This document shows, one piece after another, positions 1-10,510 of a DNA stretch of 64,000 bases. The notes beneath the pieces were generated by a model. That model saw only the letters and a list, made by a program, of their open reading frames with translations, was not told where the DNA came from and ran no database searches. This DNA comes from Uloborus plumipes. Taxonomy: Eukaryota > Arthropoda > Arachnida > Araneae > Uloboridae. The DNA lies in the NCBI GenBank assembly GCA_038373865.1, contig JAXGGA010000485.1:157647-221646 (forward strand), read 5' to 3'. Both the position numbers and the translations under genes were made by a program. Each line of letters begins with the position of its first letter. Position 1 is the first letter of the stretch.

Positions 1-206
1 CGAATACTCTGTGAATTAAATAGTTTTAATTAAATTTTAAGAAATCTAGGACGAAATTTCAAAATCAGAGAACGAAGTGCACACTATCAGTATGCAGACT
101 AATTTTGTACCAATTTTCATAATCGTAAGTTGCGTAAATTTGCCAGGAGAGCGTTTGACCCACATCCCATGACGTCATCAAACTTTGATTTTATATATAT
201 AGATTA
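1..206 (+). repeat. 3' end of an ACTAGC...TATAGAT-type non-autonomous repeat
   Basis: The block ends in an AT-rich tail finishing in TATATATATAGAT at about 194-206. The same kind of tail closes the better-preserved element at 44638-45217. The 5' end lies outside the window. The family cannot be named from sequence alone; assignment rests on the shared tail only. Confidence 0.35.
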
Positions 207-260
207 GTTAAAAATAATATGAGCATTGAAATATGAAGTATAAACTAAGATTCAATTATA

Positions 261-1037
261 CAGGGTGGTTATAAATTAACAGGAGGTGTTTGGAGCCCTA
301 TAGCTCGCGAACTACTGGGCGAAATATTGCCGAATTTCGTGAGCGTGCATATTAGACCATGGGATTTTGACTTCATGAATAAAAAAAATTAGTTTGAAAA
401 ATCACCACCAGGGGGAAATTTGGCGCTGTAAAAGTGTATTATTCTGATTATCGAAGAATTATAATTGCTACTGACAAAATATGCATCCATTTTATTTGCA
501 AAAATGACTTTTTTTGTCACAAATGTGGTTCGATATGATCGCCATTGTAAAGTTGTAAGAACTGCATACGATGCACAACATTTTCTACGGCAGCTCGTAA
601 CATATCAGAATGGATTTCTTGATGAGAATGCTCCCAGTCCGTCATTTTACAGATGATCGCTAAACGCAACGCGTTTATGCAAATTATTGCATTCTATTTG
701 GTTAAATGGACCGCTATTTTGTTCGTGGTGATTTTTTTTTTTAATAGAAAATTCTACGGCGATCATATTAAACCTCATTTGCAAAGCACAATCATTTTTG
801 CTTGGCGAAATTGATTTATACAGCATCTTTTCAAGTTTAATTCGCGATATTCAGTGTAATACACTTTTACAGCGCCAAATTTCCCCCTGGTGGTGATTTT
901 TCAAACTATTTTTTTTTATTCCAGAAATCAAAATCCCATGGTCTAATATGCCCGCTCACGAAATTTGGCAATGTTTCGCCCAGTAGTTCGCGAGCTAGAG
1001 GGCTCCAAACACCTCCTGTTAGTTTATAACCACCCTG
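261..1037. mobile_element. TA-flanked DNA transposon derivative with ~180-bp terminal inverted repeats
   Basis: The element starts CAGGGTGGTTATAAATTAAC and ends with a near-complement finishing CCACCCTG. The arms at 261-440 and 859-1037 are roughly 90% complementary by eye. TA dinucleotides at 259-260 and 1038-1039 fit a Tc1/mariner-type target duplication. The ~420-bp interior is too short for a transposase but keeps a fragment of one on the minus strand (517-645), so this is probably an internal deletion derivative of an autonomous element. Confidence 0.75.
517..645 (-). pseudogene. transposase C-terminal remnant (mariner-like)
   Basis: A 42-codon minus-strand frame inside the 261-1037 element includes VENVVHRMQFLQLYNGDHIE followed closely by its stop. 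A helical segment, then NG-x-HIE, then the C-terminus recalls the end of arthropod transposases with a long N-terminal helix-turn-helix region. The DNA-binding and DDE/D catalytic parts are absent. Recognition is by recalled pattern, so the family is uncertain; the location between matching inverted repeats supports a transposon origin. No function is expected. Confidence 0.45.
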
Positions 1038-1059
1038 TATGTGATAATATTTTTTAAAA

Positions 1060-1250
1060 ACAGTTAGATTACACGATTACAAGGCTAGATTGCGATTATT
1101 GAAAGAAAGATAACAATTGCGATTACACAAGAAATACTTGATTAAAATTACGATTACACATTTACAAGTGTTAATTCGAAATTATGATTACGATTACAAA
1201 AAAATGTAATTGATTGCGCAGATTACTACTACGTAATCGGCGATTACTCC
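1060..1250. repeat. degenerate GATTAC-rich simple repeat
   Basis: About ten copies of GATTAC or close variants, separated by A-rich spacers, lie between the 261-1037 element and unassigned sequence. There is no coding potential. The block ends near GGCGATTACTCCAAGCCTG. Confidence 0.6.
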
Positions 1251-1800
1251 AAGCCTGTTATGTTACCTTCCGGTTTAAAGTAAAATGTGAAATGCATTAT
1301 ATAATTACACATTTAAGGAATATTTTATACTCCTCAATACTTGCACTCTCGAGAAGTGAAACACAGTAACTTTATGACTACAAATCTCTCAGATACGACT
1401 TGAAAAGTCGTTATTTCACGGAATTCCAAACATATATTTAATCAAACACCGATTCTAGGTTTGTCAAGCATTCTTAATTACAGCTCCCAAATCCCCCCCC
1501 CCCCAAGAGCATAAAACTATAAGAGTCCGTGAACGAACCTAATGAATCTAAAGGAGAAGAACGTACCCGGTTATCAAAACCCGGATCATTCGACCGTGAG
1601 TGGGGTAGACAAGATCGATAGGCCTTTCCCGCGCTTTTTGGTTCTTTTCATCGAACTCCCCGATTCATTTTCGCGCTAGAAGAGGTCCCAACTACGTCAT
1701 TAGACACCCTGTGGAAGAATCAAGTTTCAGCAGAAACACAGACCGAGAGATAAAAGTTGGTCGGATCGAAGGGAACAAAATGGAGAGCAATTGAGGGATG
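1251..1800. other. unassigned sequence with a C11 run
   Basis: No gene or recognised repeat. A run of C lies near 1493-1503. The stretch 1540-1740 is more GC-rich than its surroundings, but no frame, splice pattern or promoter could be supported. Confidence 0.4.
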
Positions 1801-1996
1801 AAATGTTATTTATTGAAGTGTGGGGTTCTGGGGAAGATATGTGAGGAGAGGTATGGATTGAATTGAAGGTTTTCGAAATTGATAATTAGGAATTTTGATT
1901 CGTGTTATTGTTGGGAGAATGTTACGGGGCATGTTTTAAGGGTGTTTCATTTGATTAATTTGAAAAGATTTGAAATATATTCCTGTGTCAAGAAGG
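1801..1996 (+). repeat. direct repeat, copy 1
   Basis: About 195 bp beginning TTATTTATTGAAGTGTGGGG recur in the same orientation at 2668-2865 at roughly 85% identity by eye. Flanks outside the matched block are unrelated. A short frame at 1879-2070 overlaps it but is not preserved in the second copy. Confidence 0.7.
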
Positions 1997-2105
1997 TAGC
2001 TGTACCTCATAAACAGAACGACATAGGTCCAAAAATGGCGATCTTCACTGTTTTGCTTCATTGTATATAGATTGCATTGTATATTATTGCACATCGATCC
2101 TTTAA

Positions 2106-2516
2106 CCCTTTAAGCGGTTAGTTATTTTACCAGAAATGCTTCCGAAAAAGGCATATTTTTTTATTGCATATAGTTAAGTACCATACTTAACAGAATAAGA
2201 ATATAAAGAATTTTTAAATTTTTTTTTTTCGTTTTCAATGCTTTTACAATATTTTTTATTTTACAATTTTGGTCACAAAGTTCCGAAATATTTGCTTTTT
2301 TCAAGTACATTCTGCATGCAGTAATGAATGGTTTACAAATTATGCAAAAATTTCTCTCACACTTACTGTGAATTTTGAGGTTTACAATTTTCCGAAATGT
2401 TCGGGAAAACCAGAAAAGGAAATCTGAAAATATCGATGCCCGTACGCCGTACGGCCAAACTAGATGAGGCCAATTTTGGGTAGCACGTACACCGTACGGG
2501 CAAACCGCTTAAAGGG
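2106..2516. mobile_element. TTAA-flanked MITE (piggyBac-type)
   Basis: TTAA at 2102-2105 and 2517-2520 flanks ends CCCTTTAAGCGGTT and AACCGCTTAAAGGG, which are perfect complements. TTAA duplication with CCC/GGG termini is the hallmark of piggyBac-superfamily elements. The 411-bp interior is non-coding and carries GTACGG/CCGTAC inverted motifs near its right end. Confidence 0.8.
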
Positions 2517-2667
2517 TTAAAACAGTATTCTATAAAACAAATTCCTTCACAAGTATTTCGCAGCGTGATAAGAGCGCGAGTCCCAACCTTTGCATTTATC
2601 CGACAATGGTTTTCGCCCTCTACTGAAAATTGACGAAAATGGACTTACGTTAGTCTGGTTCTGAGGT

Positions 2668-2865
2668 ACAGAAATGCTATTTATTGAAGTGTGGGGTTCT
2701 GGGGAAGATGAGACATGAAGAGAGGTATGGATTGAATTGAAGGTTTTCGAAATTGATAATTAGGAAGTCAGACACTTTAGTTTTGGGAGAATGTTATAGG
2801 CCATGTTTTGAGGGTGTTTGATTTGATCATGTCGGAAAATTTGAAACAAATTCTTGCATCAAGAA
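2668..2865 (+). repeat. direct repeat, copy 2
   Basis: Same-orientation mate of 1801-1996. Similarity stops shortly after CATCAAGAATATAGG. From here to 3430 nothing further is recognised. Confidence 0.7.
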
Positions 2866-2872
2866 TATAGGA

Positions 2873-3430
2873 TCCTCCGATTTAAAATGGTTTAGAAAAA
2901 AAAAATCTTAAGAAGTTTACTAAATGCCTATTTTAGAAAGTAATGTTAATTTTTCTGGTATTAGCGAAAGTAAAACATAAATTGTATGTTTTATTATCAT
3001 CATATATTGTTTACTGCACGAATGTGTTTCGATTATAACGCATCTGTTCACGTATGATGCTTAAACAGCAGTATCTCAAAAAGTTTCGTTTAAAAGCATA
3101 TTTCACTCTGATCCGCCTTATTTTATAAATTTTTGCACTATTCGTCAGATTTCCCGGCAGGAATTTTAAGACCATTGCTAAATGCCATTACGATGATTTA
3201 ATACGAGTGTAAATACATTGACTGTTGTTGTACCGAAATAGGCATCGCCTCGTGCACAGAATTATGTTTTAAAATAAATGATAAAAATAAACCACTCATG
3301 ATATTAGCTGATAATCCAAAGTGCATATTTTTGTATCTTAGAGCAGCGATTTCCAAAGTGTGTTTCGCGAAACCGAGTACCTGAAGTGTTCTCTCCAAGT
3401 TTCTTCTACGTAGAGAAGGCAGTAATTGAA
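2873..3430. other. unassigned AT-rich sequence
   Basis: No gene, RNA or recognised repeat. The longest minus-strand frame (3198-3461, 87 codons) has no recognisable motif and runs into a repeat, so it is not called. Confidence 0.4.
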
Positions 3431-5003
3431 TTTCTTGGGAGCTGAAGGGGCTATGTGACAAAGCAGAAATTGCGAGTAATTAAAGCTCAAAGTTTTATTG
3501 CTGCAGTTGTTGCAGCTTTTTTTGTTTTCTGATTTTCTCGTTATTGTGCGTATGAAAATGGTCTAATGACATCTACTTTTTGATGTAGGGGAGACTGGGG
3601 ACGGTTGTGACGCGGGGCGGTTGTGACAGTCGTCATATTAGCTAAACCATAATTAATACCTGATTGAAGCAAAGAGAGAGAGCATCATAATGTTTATCTG
3701 AATGTGTGTCAAAGCATCGCGGTAGCCATCGAGCGACATTAACGCTAGCAAAGGGGTTGGTTACTTTTTAACAGTCAAAAGTAAGTTTTTTTGTTCGATG
3801 TCTTTTAGTAATTCCTGTTGAATGGGTACAGATAGAGAAATGAAAGTTTTCTCCCCGTTAGTAGGGAACCTTAATAGTGAAATAGCAGTGATTACTTTTT
3901 ATGTAGGCTATTTTGTATTGCCATGGCGATTGCTGTTTTTAAAAGTAGTGGGTGGGGGTCTGTTGTGAAAAATTGCGGGGGGACGGTTGTGACACCAGTA
4001 AAACATGTTTTTATCATGTTTGATGCCCATAATACGCTTGGAGAAGACAGAAATAGGGCAGTGTGACCTAATGAAATACAAAGAAGCTTATAAAGAAGTG
4101 AAACTTTTTTTTCTTTCGGACAGCTTTGGAAATGCAACGTTAATCGTAAGTCTTTGTTACGAAACATTCATTCGTAAACGCGATGGAGCCGGCCGGCGCT
4201 GTCACAATGAAAACAACGTGTGCATAGGTTATATTGCTCATAATAACGTGCTTTTAAGCTTACATATACGCTGAAAGCAGATATGAGAGTAAAATGGCTA
4301 CTTAGAAATGGTTCCGTTCATTTATGAATAGAAATGTTTCACGTCTGTTCGTGTAGCTCGTGCAACTAGCTTTTCAAGAGTAACAAGCTTCAATAAAATA
4401 AATAAATGTGGAATCTTTCTTTGATACTTGAGAATTGTTGTGAACAGACACGGTTATGACCCACAGGATGTGCATAATGTTGCCAAAACAGACGTTACGA
4501 AATTCCAAAAACCTGATATTTTTGGAAGACTTGGTATAAGGCTTCTTCAACTGAACGAGACACATTGTTAAATGTTAAACTTTCCCAGATGAAGGTTATG
4601 TTGAATTACGTTTAATATTACTTGAAATTAAAAGTGATCTAGAACTGTTTTGCTGTATTTATGAACTTGTCACAACCGACCCCAAGCACTGTCACAACTG
4701 CCCCTGGGGTGGGGTCGGTTGTGACATTTTTTCCTTTTTTGTTTAATTTGATCCTGTGAGTTAACTATTGTACTTAGGGAGAACATTTTAGTGTTTATAA
4801 GCAGGCAAATAAACACTTTAACATAAAAACAACTTTAAACCAGCTCACAGGCATTGCTAAGGGATCTATAGGGGAGCAAATGAAAATTGTCACAACCGTA
4901 CCCAGTCTCCCCTACCAAGTTTTATTTGCTTACCTGTATCCATTACTCCCCATTGGCTAGAGTGTTCATTTTTTAAAATGTAACATAGCCCCTTTATCCT
5001 TCA
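3431..5003. mobile_element. short MITE (~246 bp without insert), split by a second element
   Basis: The outer parts (3431-3587 and 4913-5003) match, in order, the uninterrupted element at 43067-43318. They keep its inverted ends (TTGGGAGCTGAAGGGGCTATG and CATAGCCCCTTTATCC). The interruption is the 1325-bp element at 3588-4912. Non-coding. Confidence 0.75.
3588..4912. mobile_element. 1.3-kb TIR element, TA target duplication, nested in a MITE
   Basis: Ends GGGGAGACTGGGGACGGTTG and its complement (cacaaccgtacccagtctcccc) are flanked by TA at 3586-3587 and 4913-4914. The paralogous empty site at 43217-43222 reads GATCTACC, where here GATGTA[insert]TACC is found; this fixes both ends. Subterminal GGTTGTGAC motifs recur at both ends, including the hairpin-like block 4672-4728. 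No transposase is recognised; frames at 3892-4274 are short and overlapping. Confidence 0.8.
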
Positions 5004-5254
5004 ATAATGATAGCCAATGATTAGCATTTTTTCCTTTAGTTAGTAACAAATATGGGGTTCATTGAAGCAAATGTGAAGCACTAAATGCTATGTGTTCTAA
5101 AAAGTTTGGGAATCAATGTTTCAGAGATTTTCATGAAATGTATCAAAACAGAAAACTATGCACGTAAAAAGACATAATACTGTGATAATCGTTTCGAGAT
5201 TAAAATTTACAGCATGCAAACTAGACCTAATGGGTGGTTGAAAAAAAAAATTTA

Positions 5255-6672
5255 CACTGCTCGACATTGAAAATGCAACACCAAGAAGGAGTGGTCAGAA
5301 ATTGATGAAATTTGGTAAGAAGAGAGAGACAGCATGGAACAATAAGTGATATTTATTTCAAAATAAATAAGCAAAATTTAGAGCGAGGACGTCGTCGGCT
5401 CAGTAAGAAGTAGGACCACCGCGCACAGCGATGCACGCAGAAACACGTCTAGGCATGGAGTCAATAAGCCTGCGGATGGTGTCCTGAGGGATGGCACTCC
5501 ATTCTCTTTCAACCATTTGCCACAGTTCGTCCTCTGAACGAGGCAGTGACAGGTTCTGCAAACGGCGTCCAATCACGTCCCACACATGTTCGATTGGTGA
5601 CTAGTCAGGAGAGTATGGTGGCCAGGAAAGCATCTGTACACCTCGTAGAGCATGTTGGCTGATTCGAGCACTGTGTGGCCGAGCGTTATCCTGTTTAAAA
5701 ATTGCATTTGGCAAACCCTGAAGGTAGGGGAGTGCCACCGGCCGCAGTACATTATCTACATATCGTTGGGCCGTCATAGTGCCCCGAATACGAACTAGAG
5801 GTGATACGGAATTGTATGCAATAGCGCCCCAAACCATTATGCTACGTTGTCGCGCTGTGGGGCGTTCCACAGTTACTGCCGGATTCGATCTTTCTCCACG
5901 TCGACCCCACACACGTATGCGATGACTATCGCTGGACAAACAGAAGCGGGATTCATCTGAGAACACTACGGTTTGCCATTCTGCCATCCACGTCGCTCTG
6001 GTCCGACACCATTCCAAACGTTGGAGTATGTGCTGTGAGGTCAATGGCAGTCTTCTTAGCGGGCGCCGTGATTGCAGGCCACGTGCAACCAGTCGACGGG
6101 AAATGGTTCTGGTCGACACAGGAACATCCAGGGTACCCTGCACGTGCTGCAGAATCGACGTACAAGTGACTTGCGGGTCCGCCACAGCTTGTCGGTGAAT
6201 CCGTCGATCCAAGCGGTCTGACGTCACTCTGGCTGCACCTGCACCCCTCAATGTGGCTACATTTCCTCTTTCCAACCATCTCCGACACAGCCGATGCACA
6301 GTGCTTGCATCCATGTGGGTATCAGCTGCAATTTGACGTATGGACCAACCTCCTCTTCTCAGTCCGATCACCATACCCCTTGTAAAGTCGTCTATATGCT
6401 GGAAGTGTCTTCGTTGAGGACGGCGGGGCATTTCCTCCTATCACACGTATCCTTCGAGACAAAAACCAAATTTCTCCGATAATTAGTCTGGCAGAAAAAC
6501 CAACGTGAACATAGCCCACTTTTCAACTTCCTTCTCTTATATCTTATTTCACGTGCGTCGGAGAGCTGCGCATTTCATATCATTTGCATAACTCCGTGAC
6601 GTGCGTCTACGGTAAAATTTGCATGAATTTCTGACCACTCCTTCTTGGTGTTGCATTTTCAATGTCGAGCAG
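5255..6672 (-). mobile_element. Tc1-like transposon, complete but for one stop codon and a lost 3' tip
   Basis: Inverted ends of ~48 bp run from CACTGCTCGACATTG at 5255 and its complement ending CAATGTCGAGCAG at 6672. TA precedes the left end (5253-5254). The matching TGTA expected at the right end is replaced by GAAA, so about four terminal bases have been lost or mutated. The interior is almost wholly the minus-strand transposase. Confidence 0.9.
5400..6431 (-). pseudogene. Tc1-like transposase, one in-frame amber codon
   Basis: The protein would cut and paste its own element by DDE chemistry in the nucleus. A paired helix-turn-helix DNA-binding region spans residues ~12-110 (FTRGMVIGLRRGGWSIRQIA is the first helix set). 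The catalytic domain shows FSDESRF (first Asp near 159), the GGxxMVWG-like block MVWGAIAYNS (~199) and QDNARPH (second Asp near 248). A TAG at 5601-5603 follows YSPD, where relatives usually have Leu; the same frame then continues SPIEHVWDVIG to 5400, and the catalytic Glu lies in this second part. The predicted length (~343 residues) is normal for Tc1. Spacing between the second Asp and Glu is 32 residues rather than the canonical 34. Start at 6431 chosen because MPRRPQRRHF precedes the HTH. Probably inactive, though only one nonsense change is visible. Confidence 0.92.
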
Positions 6673-6802
6673 GAAAAAAAAAAAATGCACCGATTAACAT
6701 AATGTTTATAATAAAGTAAAATCCAGGGGGAAGTAGATATACATGAACACAAACAGGTGCGTGAGCTTATTTTAGGTTGCTTATTTTCTTACTTTAATTG
6801 TA

Positions 6803-6977
6803 CACTCGAGCCCGCTCAATGGAATATCGGTTAAAAGAATATCTCGCTTAATAGAACACATTTTCAATGTATTAAAATCGTTATAATGTATTAGTTTGAC
6901 CCCGGATAATGGAATATTCCGCTTATTAGAATATTTTTCCATGACAAAATGGCTATTCTATTAAGCGGGTTCGACTG
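6803..6977. mobile_element. 175-bp pogo-like MITE
   Basis: TA at 6801-6802 and 6978-6979 flanks CACTCGAGCCCGCTCAATGG and its complement ending CGGGTTCGACTG. The motif CGCTTAATAGAATA or close variants is repeated several times subterminally on both sides. CAGT-like tips, TA duplication and repeated subterminal motifs suggest a pogo/Tigger-type derivative; this is inference. Confidence 0.65.
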
Positions 6978-7039
6978 TATTTCTTTATTTTGTTAATACT
7001 CCCACGAAAACTCCCCTATTCACAGATAAATGCATTTCT

Positions 7040-7265
7040 ACCAGAGTCGGAGTCGGACTGATTTTACTATAAAGGAGTCTGAGTCGGTCATTTTTTTCCC
7101 CAAATCTGCGTTTCTGTCCCGTATACCAATTAGAATCATACTGATTTTGGAGTAAAAAAGCCGCAATCGGAGTCAGAGGTTCTAAAATTTTAGGATTTAG
7201 AGTCAGAGTCGGCCATTTTCCCTCCTAGTCGGCATTCTGCCATGTATGCGAGTCATTGTCAGAGT
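7040..7265. repeat. degenerate GAGTCGG minisatellite
   Basis: Irregular repeats of AGAGTCGGAGTCGG-like units with interspersed ATTTT blocks. The same motif reappears at 63622-63640. Non-coding. Confidence 0.55.
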
Positions 7266-7284
7266 TGGACAGATTCCGGGTTAA

Positions 7285-7803
7285 CAGATTTATGCCCAGT
7301 ATCCTAAAACCGGGACGCTCGTTAGTTACTGCATACAAAAACTTGTAATGAATATATCTTTTTACTAAAGCTGTTTTTCACAAGTTAAATAGTCCTTCTT
7401 CTTAAGAAAAATAGATAGAACCACTAGTTGGACATCAGAGTTTATTTATTGACAGCTATTTTCAGACAAATCAGTCAAGCAACGATCCAGCGTGGATAGT
7501 CACAGAAAGTAAGTTTTTTTGCGACTTTTTTTTTTTTATAAAATGAAACTATTTAAAAATGATTTGCTTAAAATTGATTACAGATGCCTTCTATAATGTT
7601 ACTTTGCAAAAGTAATGTCAAATAAGGTCGTAATTTACTGAGATATCTGCAAAATATCCCATAAATAGGACGTTCAATAACTTCATAAATATGGCAACGG
7701 CGAACTATTTTAAGCCTAAAATGTATGTAAACCATTCCAAGTAAGAGTTTTAAGCAGCTAAAAATTGAAGAAAATTGTTAAAAAAAACTTGGGCATAAAT
7801 GGG
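7285..7803. mobile_element. TTAA-flanked MITE (piggyBac-type)
   Basis: TTAA at 7281-7284 and 7804-7807 flanks CAGATTTATGCCCAG and its partner CTTGGGCATAAATGGG. The 519-bp interior is AT-rich and non-coding. Near the left end ACCGGGACG resembles the subterminal GGGAC motif of the other TTAA elements in this window. Confidence 0.7.
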
Positions 7804-7809
7804 TTAAAA

Positions 7810-8835
7810 GAGCAGAAGTTGAAGTCACAGGTTCCAAAATTTTAGGAATTAGAGCCGTAGACGGCCTTTACCTTTAACTTGCATCTCCAAAATACGACGA
7901 ACTTTGAATTTTAAAAACAATTTTAAGTTTCATTGCACTTAAACAAGTTTTAAAAATTACTTTGAATATATCCCCATCCATTCTGAAATATTCCTCAAGA
8001 AAAATATATTAATTTCCGCAGAAAGAAGTAAAAATTGATCTCAACTTGTTTATTTTATCTTTCTGCACAACAAAAAGAACCGAGCGGCTTCCCGCTTTTG
8101 CCTAATACCGAAACATAAATTAAAATGCAAATTAAAATCCGTCGCACAGAATAACATCTCAAGTGTTTTCATTGGACCAACTGAAATAGCAGTCGAGGGA
8201 GTTTATTTGTTTGAAAACCTGAACCCCCCAGGTCTTATTTACTGACATAGTCTAAAAAGATTTCATTGCCACGACAGCTCAAGATGCATTTAATGCACAG
8301 AAAGGCATTTCAAAGGGAAGATAAACTCTATTTCTTTCCTTTTACGGGCTTAAAATTCCGCATTCTATCGATTTTGCCATTTGGAAACAATTTTGTGTCG
8401 TTTCAGGGAAACCAGTGGACTAAAGAATTAATTTTACCATCGAATGGAGTAAATAAGAAAACATATTATGCTTTTCATTATCATTATTATTTCATTTATA
8501 AACATCAGGAATAGTAAAGTTAAAAAAGTAATAAATTCCTTTGATGTTTTACGTAATATACAATTCATGGAAATTGTGAGAACTTTACAACCAAATTGCA
8601 ATTTCAGTCTTGTTTACTTACTCTAATTTTAATCAGTAGGAGTATTTTTCAATTGAAAAATAGCGATATTTATAAAGTTTCTAATTTTATTTTGTATCTT
8701 ATCTCAGAATTAATTCAACCTGATCCAACCTAAGAAAATGAAATTAATCTATATTTAAAAGCAAGAACTGCAGCAGAGCTAATACTTTTATAACTAATTA
8801 TTAATTATTATATAAGATTCTCTTAAAGTCGTTTA
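7810..8835. other. unassigned AT-rich sequence
   Basis: No gene supported. The frame at 8266-8514 lacks recognisable domains. A ~65-bp segment around 8345-8400, containing GATTTTGCCATTTGG, resembles 19390-19465 and, more weakly, 45639-45660 and 50299-50320, so an old dispersed repeat is likely. Confidence 0.4.
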
Positions 8836-9157
8836 AAAACTACCAGGGGCAGATTCAAGGCAGGGGCGATGGGGGCGATCGCCCCTCCCTTGAGAGAACT
8901 TTTCTCCAGCAGTTTTTTGACTTTAAAGTTTAAAAAAAAAATCTGGTATGGACCCCACACACTACTTCCTTTTACGTGTAAGTTTCTTAGTAGTTGCCTT
9001 AAGTGTTAAAAAAAGTGCTTGGAGTGAGCAAGGTAACAATTCAAATATTTACTCACCTAATCTGCCACGAAACAATGCAAAAAATATTTCACAATGGTTA
9101 TTTTTCTAAATATTGCTGATTTTAATATCATTCAGTGAATTTTTCGCAAAATATCGC

Positions 9158-9275
9158 CTGTAGCGCCAAATTGAACCCAAATTCAAAAAAATATTTTTTT
9201 TGCCAAATTTGTCGCCAACTTGGCGTCAAACACTTGGCGACCAAAAGCTTGGCGACATGTCGCCAAGTGGTCGCG
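9158..9275. repeat. TTGGCGAC / GTCGCCAA repeat cluster
   Basis: At least five copies of TTGGCGAC or its complement GTCGCCAA occur within ~120 bp, in both orientations, giving several small hairpins. Non-coding. Confidence 0.55.
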
Positions 9276-9305
9276 TAAATTCATAATACTTGAGTCTGCA
9301 TTGAA

Positions 9306-9715
9306 ATTAACACTGATTTACCCCAAAAAAGGGGTAAAACACCCCCTTGAGAACATTTGAATGCAACCACAAGGTGAGGTGCATAACTAAACCATCCTCA
9401 GAGCCTACATACCAAGCTAGAAGCTTCTACGGCATATAGTTTTTGAGTTATGCGACACATATACGCACATAAATCCGCACATACATACAGACGTCACGAG
9501 AAAACTCGTCGTAATTAACTCGGGGGTGGTTGAAAAAGACTTTTCGGCTTCTTATATGTTGGTAGGTACATATGCACGTGCTGACAGGTCGAAAAAACTA
9601 CTGAAGATTCATTCGGGGGTGAGCAAAATCAAAATTTAGACTCAAATGTGAGTGATTTTTTTTTTTTTTTTTTGCGATCACAATACTTCCTTTACTACGT
9701 ACAAGGAAGTAAAAA
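9306..9715 (+). repeat. dispersed-repeat-like block ending in a short hairpin
   Basis: The block runs from ACCCCAAAAAAGGGGTAAA through GAAAACTCGTCGTAATTAAC to a T17 run. It ends at ACTTCCTTTACTACGTACAA and GGAAGTA, a short inverted repeat. From memory, similar blocks recur in arachnid assemblies; no second copy lies in this window. Confidence 0.35.
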
Positions 9716-10388
9716 GGCAATTTTATGTGATCTTTGATGATACTATGAGAAGTGGTTGGGATTCGGGCTCTGATCTGGAATTTTATCGAAATTGAAGACC
9801 GAAACATTTGTAATAAACATGTGTTAAGCAGGATCTGTGGGGGAAAAGGAGGGGGGGGGAGTAGGAAAAAAACAATCATTCCTCCTTTGGAACATTTCTA
9901 GATCCGTCCTTGAAACCTACTAAACACGAATAAAATTAATGGTTTATTCGCATACTACATAAAATACTTTTATACACAGAAAAAAATAAATACTGAGGAA
10001 TTATAATTGCTATTTGTACAGTTTTAACGTTGATGCTGTTTTACGTACAGCAGCAAAAAAGAAAAAAAAAATGCGTTGCTTCACTAGTTTAAAGGTTTCG
10101 TAACTTGTTTTTGTTGTAAAATTTTAAATGTCATAACACTAAGGCTCGATTTAGCAACAGGTTATTATAATTCTCTATTAGTTTATTACAAACTTATCCT
10201 TGAATTATTCTTGCTGCCTGAAACTGATAACATAATTAACTGTGTAAGAAACCAATCAAACACAAGTCATAAATGCAGATGAGTTGATCTCTAAATAATA
10301 TATTTCTGGAATTATTTCGCTGAAATTACTGCCAGCTTCACTTTTTGTTGTTACTTTTCTCAAAATATAGTCATTCTGACAAAGATTT

Positions 10389-10508
10389 TAACCTATTAAT
10401 ACCCAGCGTTCCTTTTAAGGGATGGTACAAAAAATGTGTCTGAATTTACCAAAAATGAACATTTCAACCAAATAATAATGTTCAAAGTGTGTTCTGTAAC
10501 CATTTTAT
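10389..10508. mobile_element. truncated TTAA-type MITE
   Basis: Sequence from AACCTATTAATACCCAGCG matches the left ~120 bp of the MITE at 40238-40751, including TTTTAAGGGATGGTAC, AATGAACATTTCAACCAAAT and AGTGTGTTCTGTA. It stops where the foldback element begins at 10511, and no right end is present. Confidence 0.6.
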
Positions 10509-10510
10509 TA

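Larger units (their letters stand above)
8844..9912. mobile_element. hAT-type element, near-perfect 8-bp duplication
   Basis: Ends CAGGGGCAGATTCAAGG and its partner CTAGATCCGTCCTTG are flanked by AAAACTAC (8836-8843) and AAACCTAC (9913-9920), a 7/8 match. Eight-base duplications with CAGGG tips are typical of hAT elements. The 1069-bp interior has no intact transposase. Blocks 9158-9275 and 9306-9715 inside it may be separate repeats. Confidence 0.65.

Noticed and set aside
5953..6288. 111-codon minus frame within the Tc1-like transposase
   Set aside because: Out of frame with the recognisable transposase, no domain of its own.
7040..7265. Repeat array reminiscent of CRISPR or a structured regulatory array
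   Set aside because: Units are irregular, without fixed repeats and unique spacers; the sequence context is eukaryotic.
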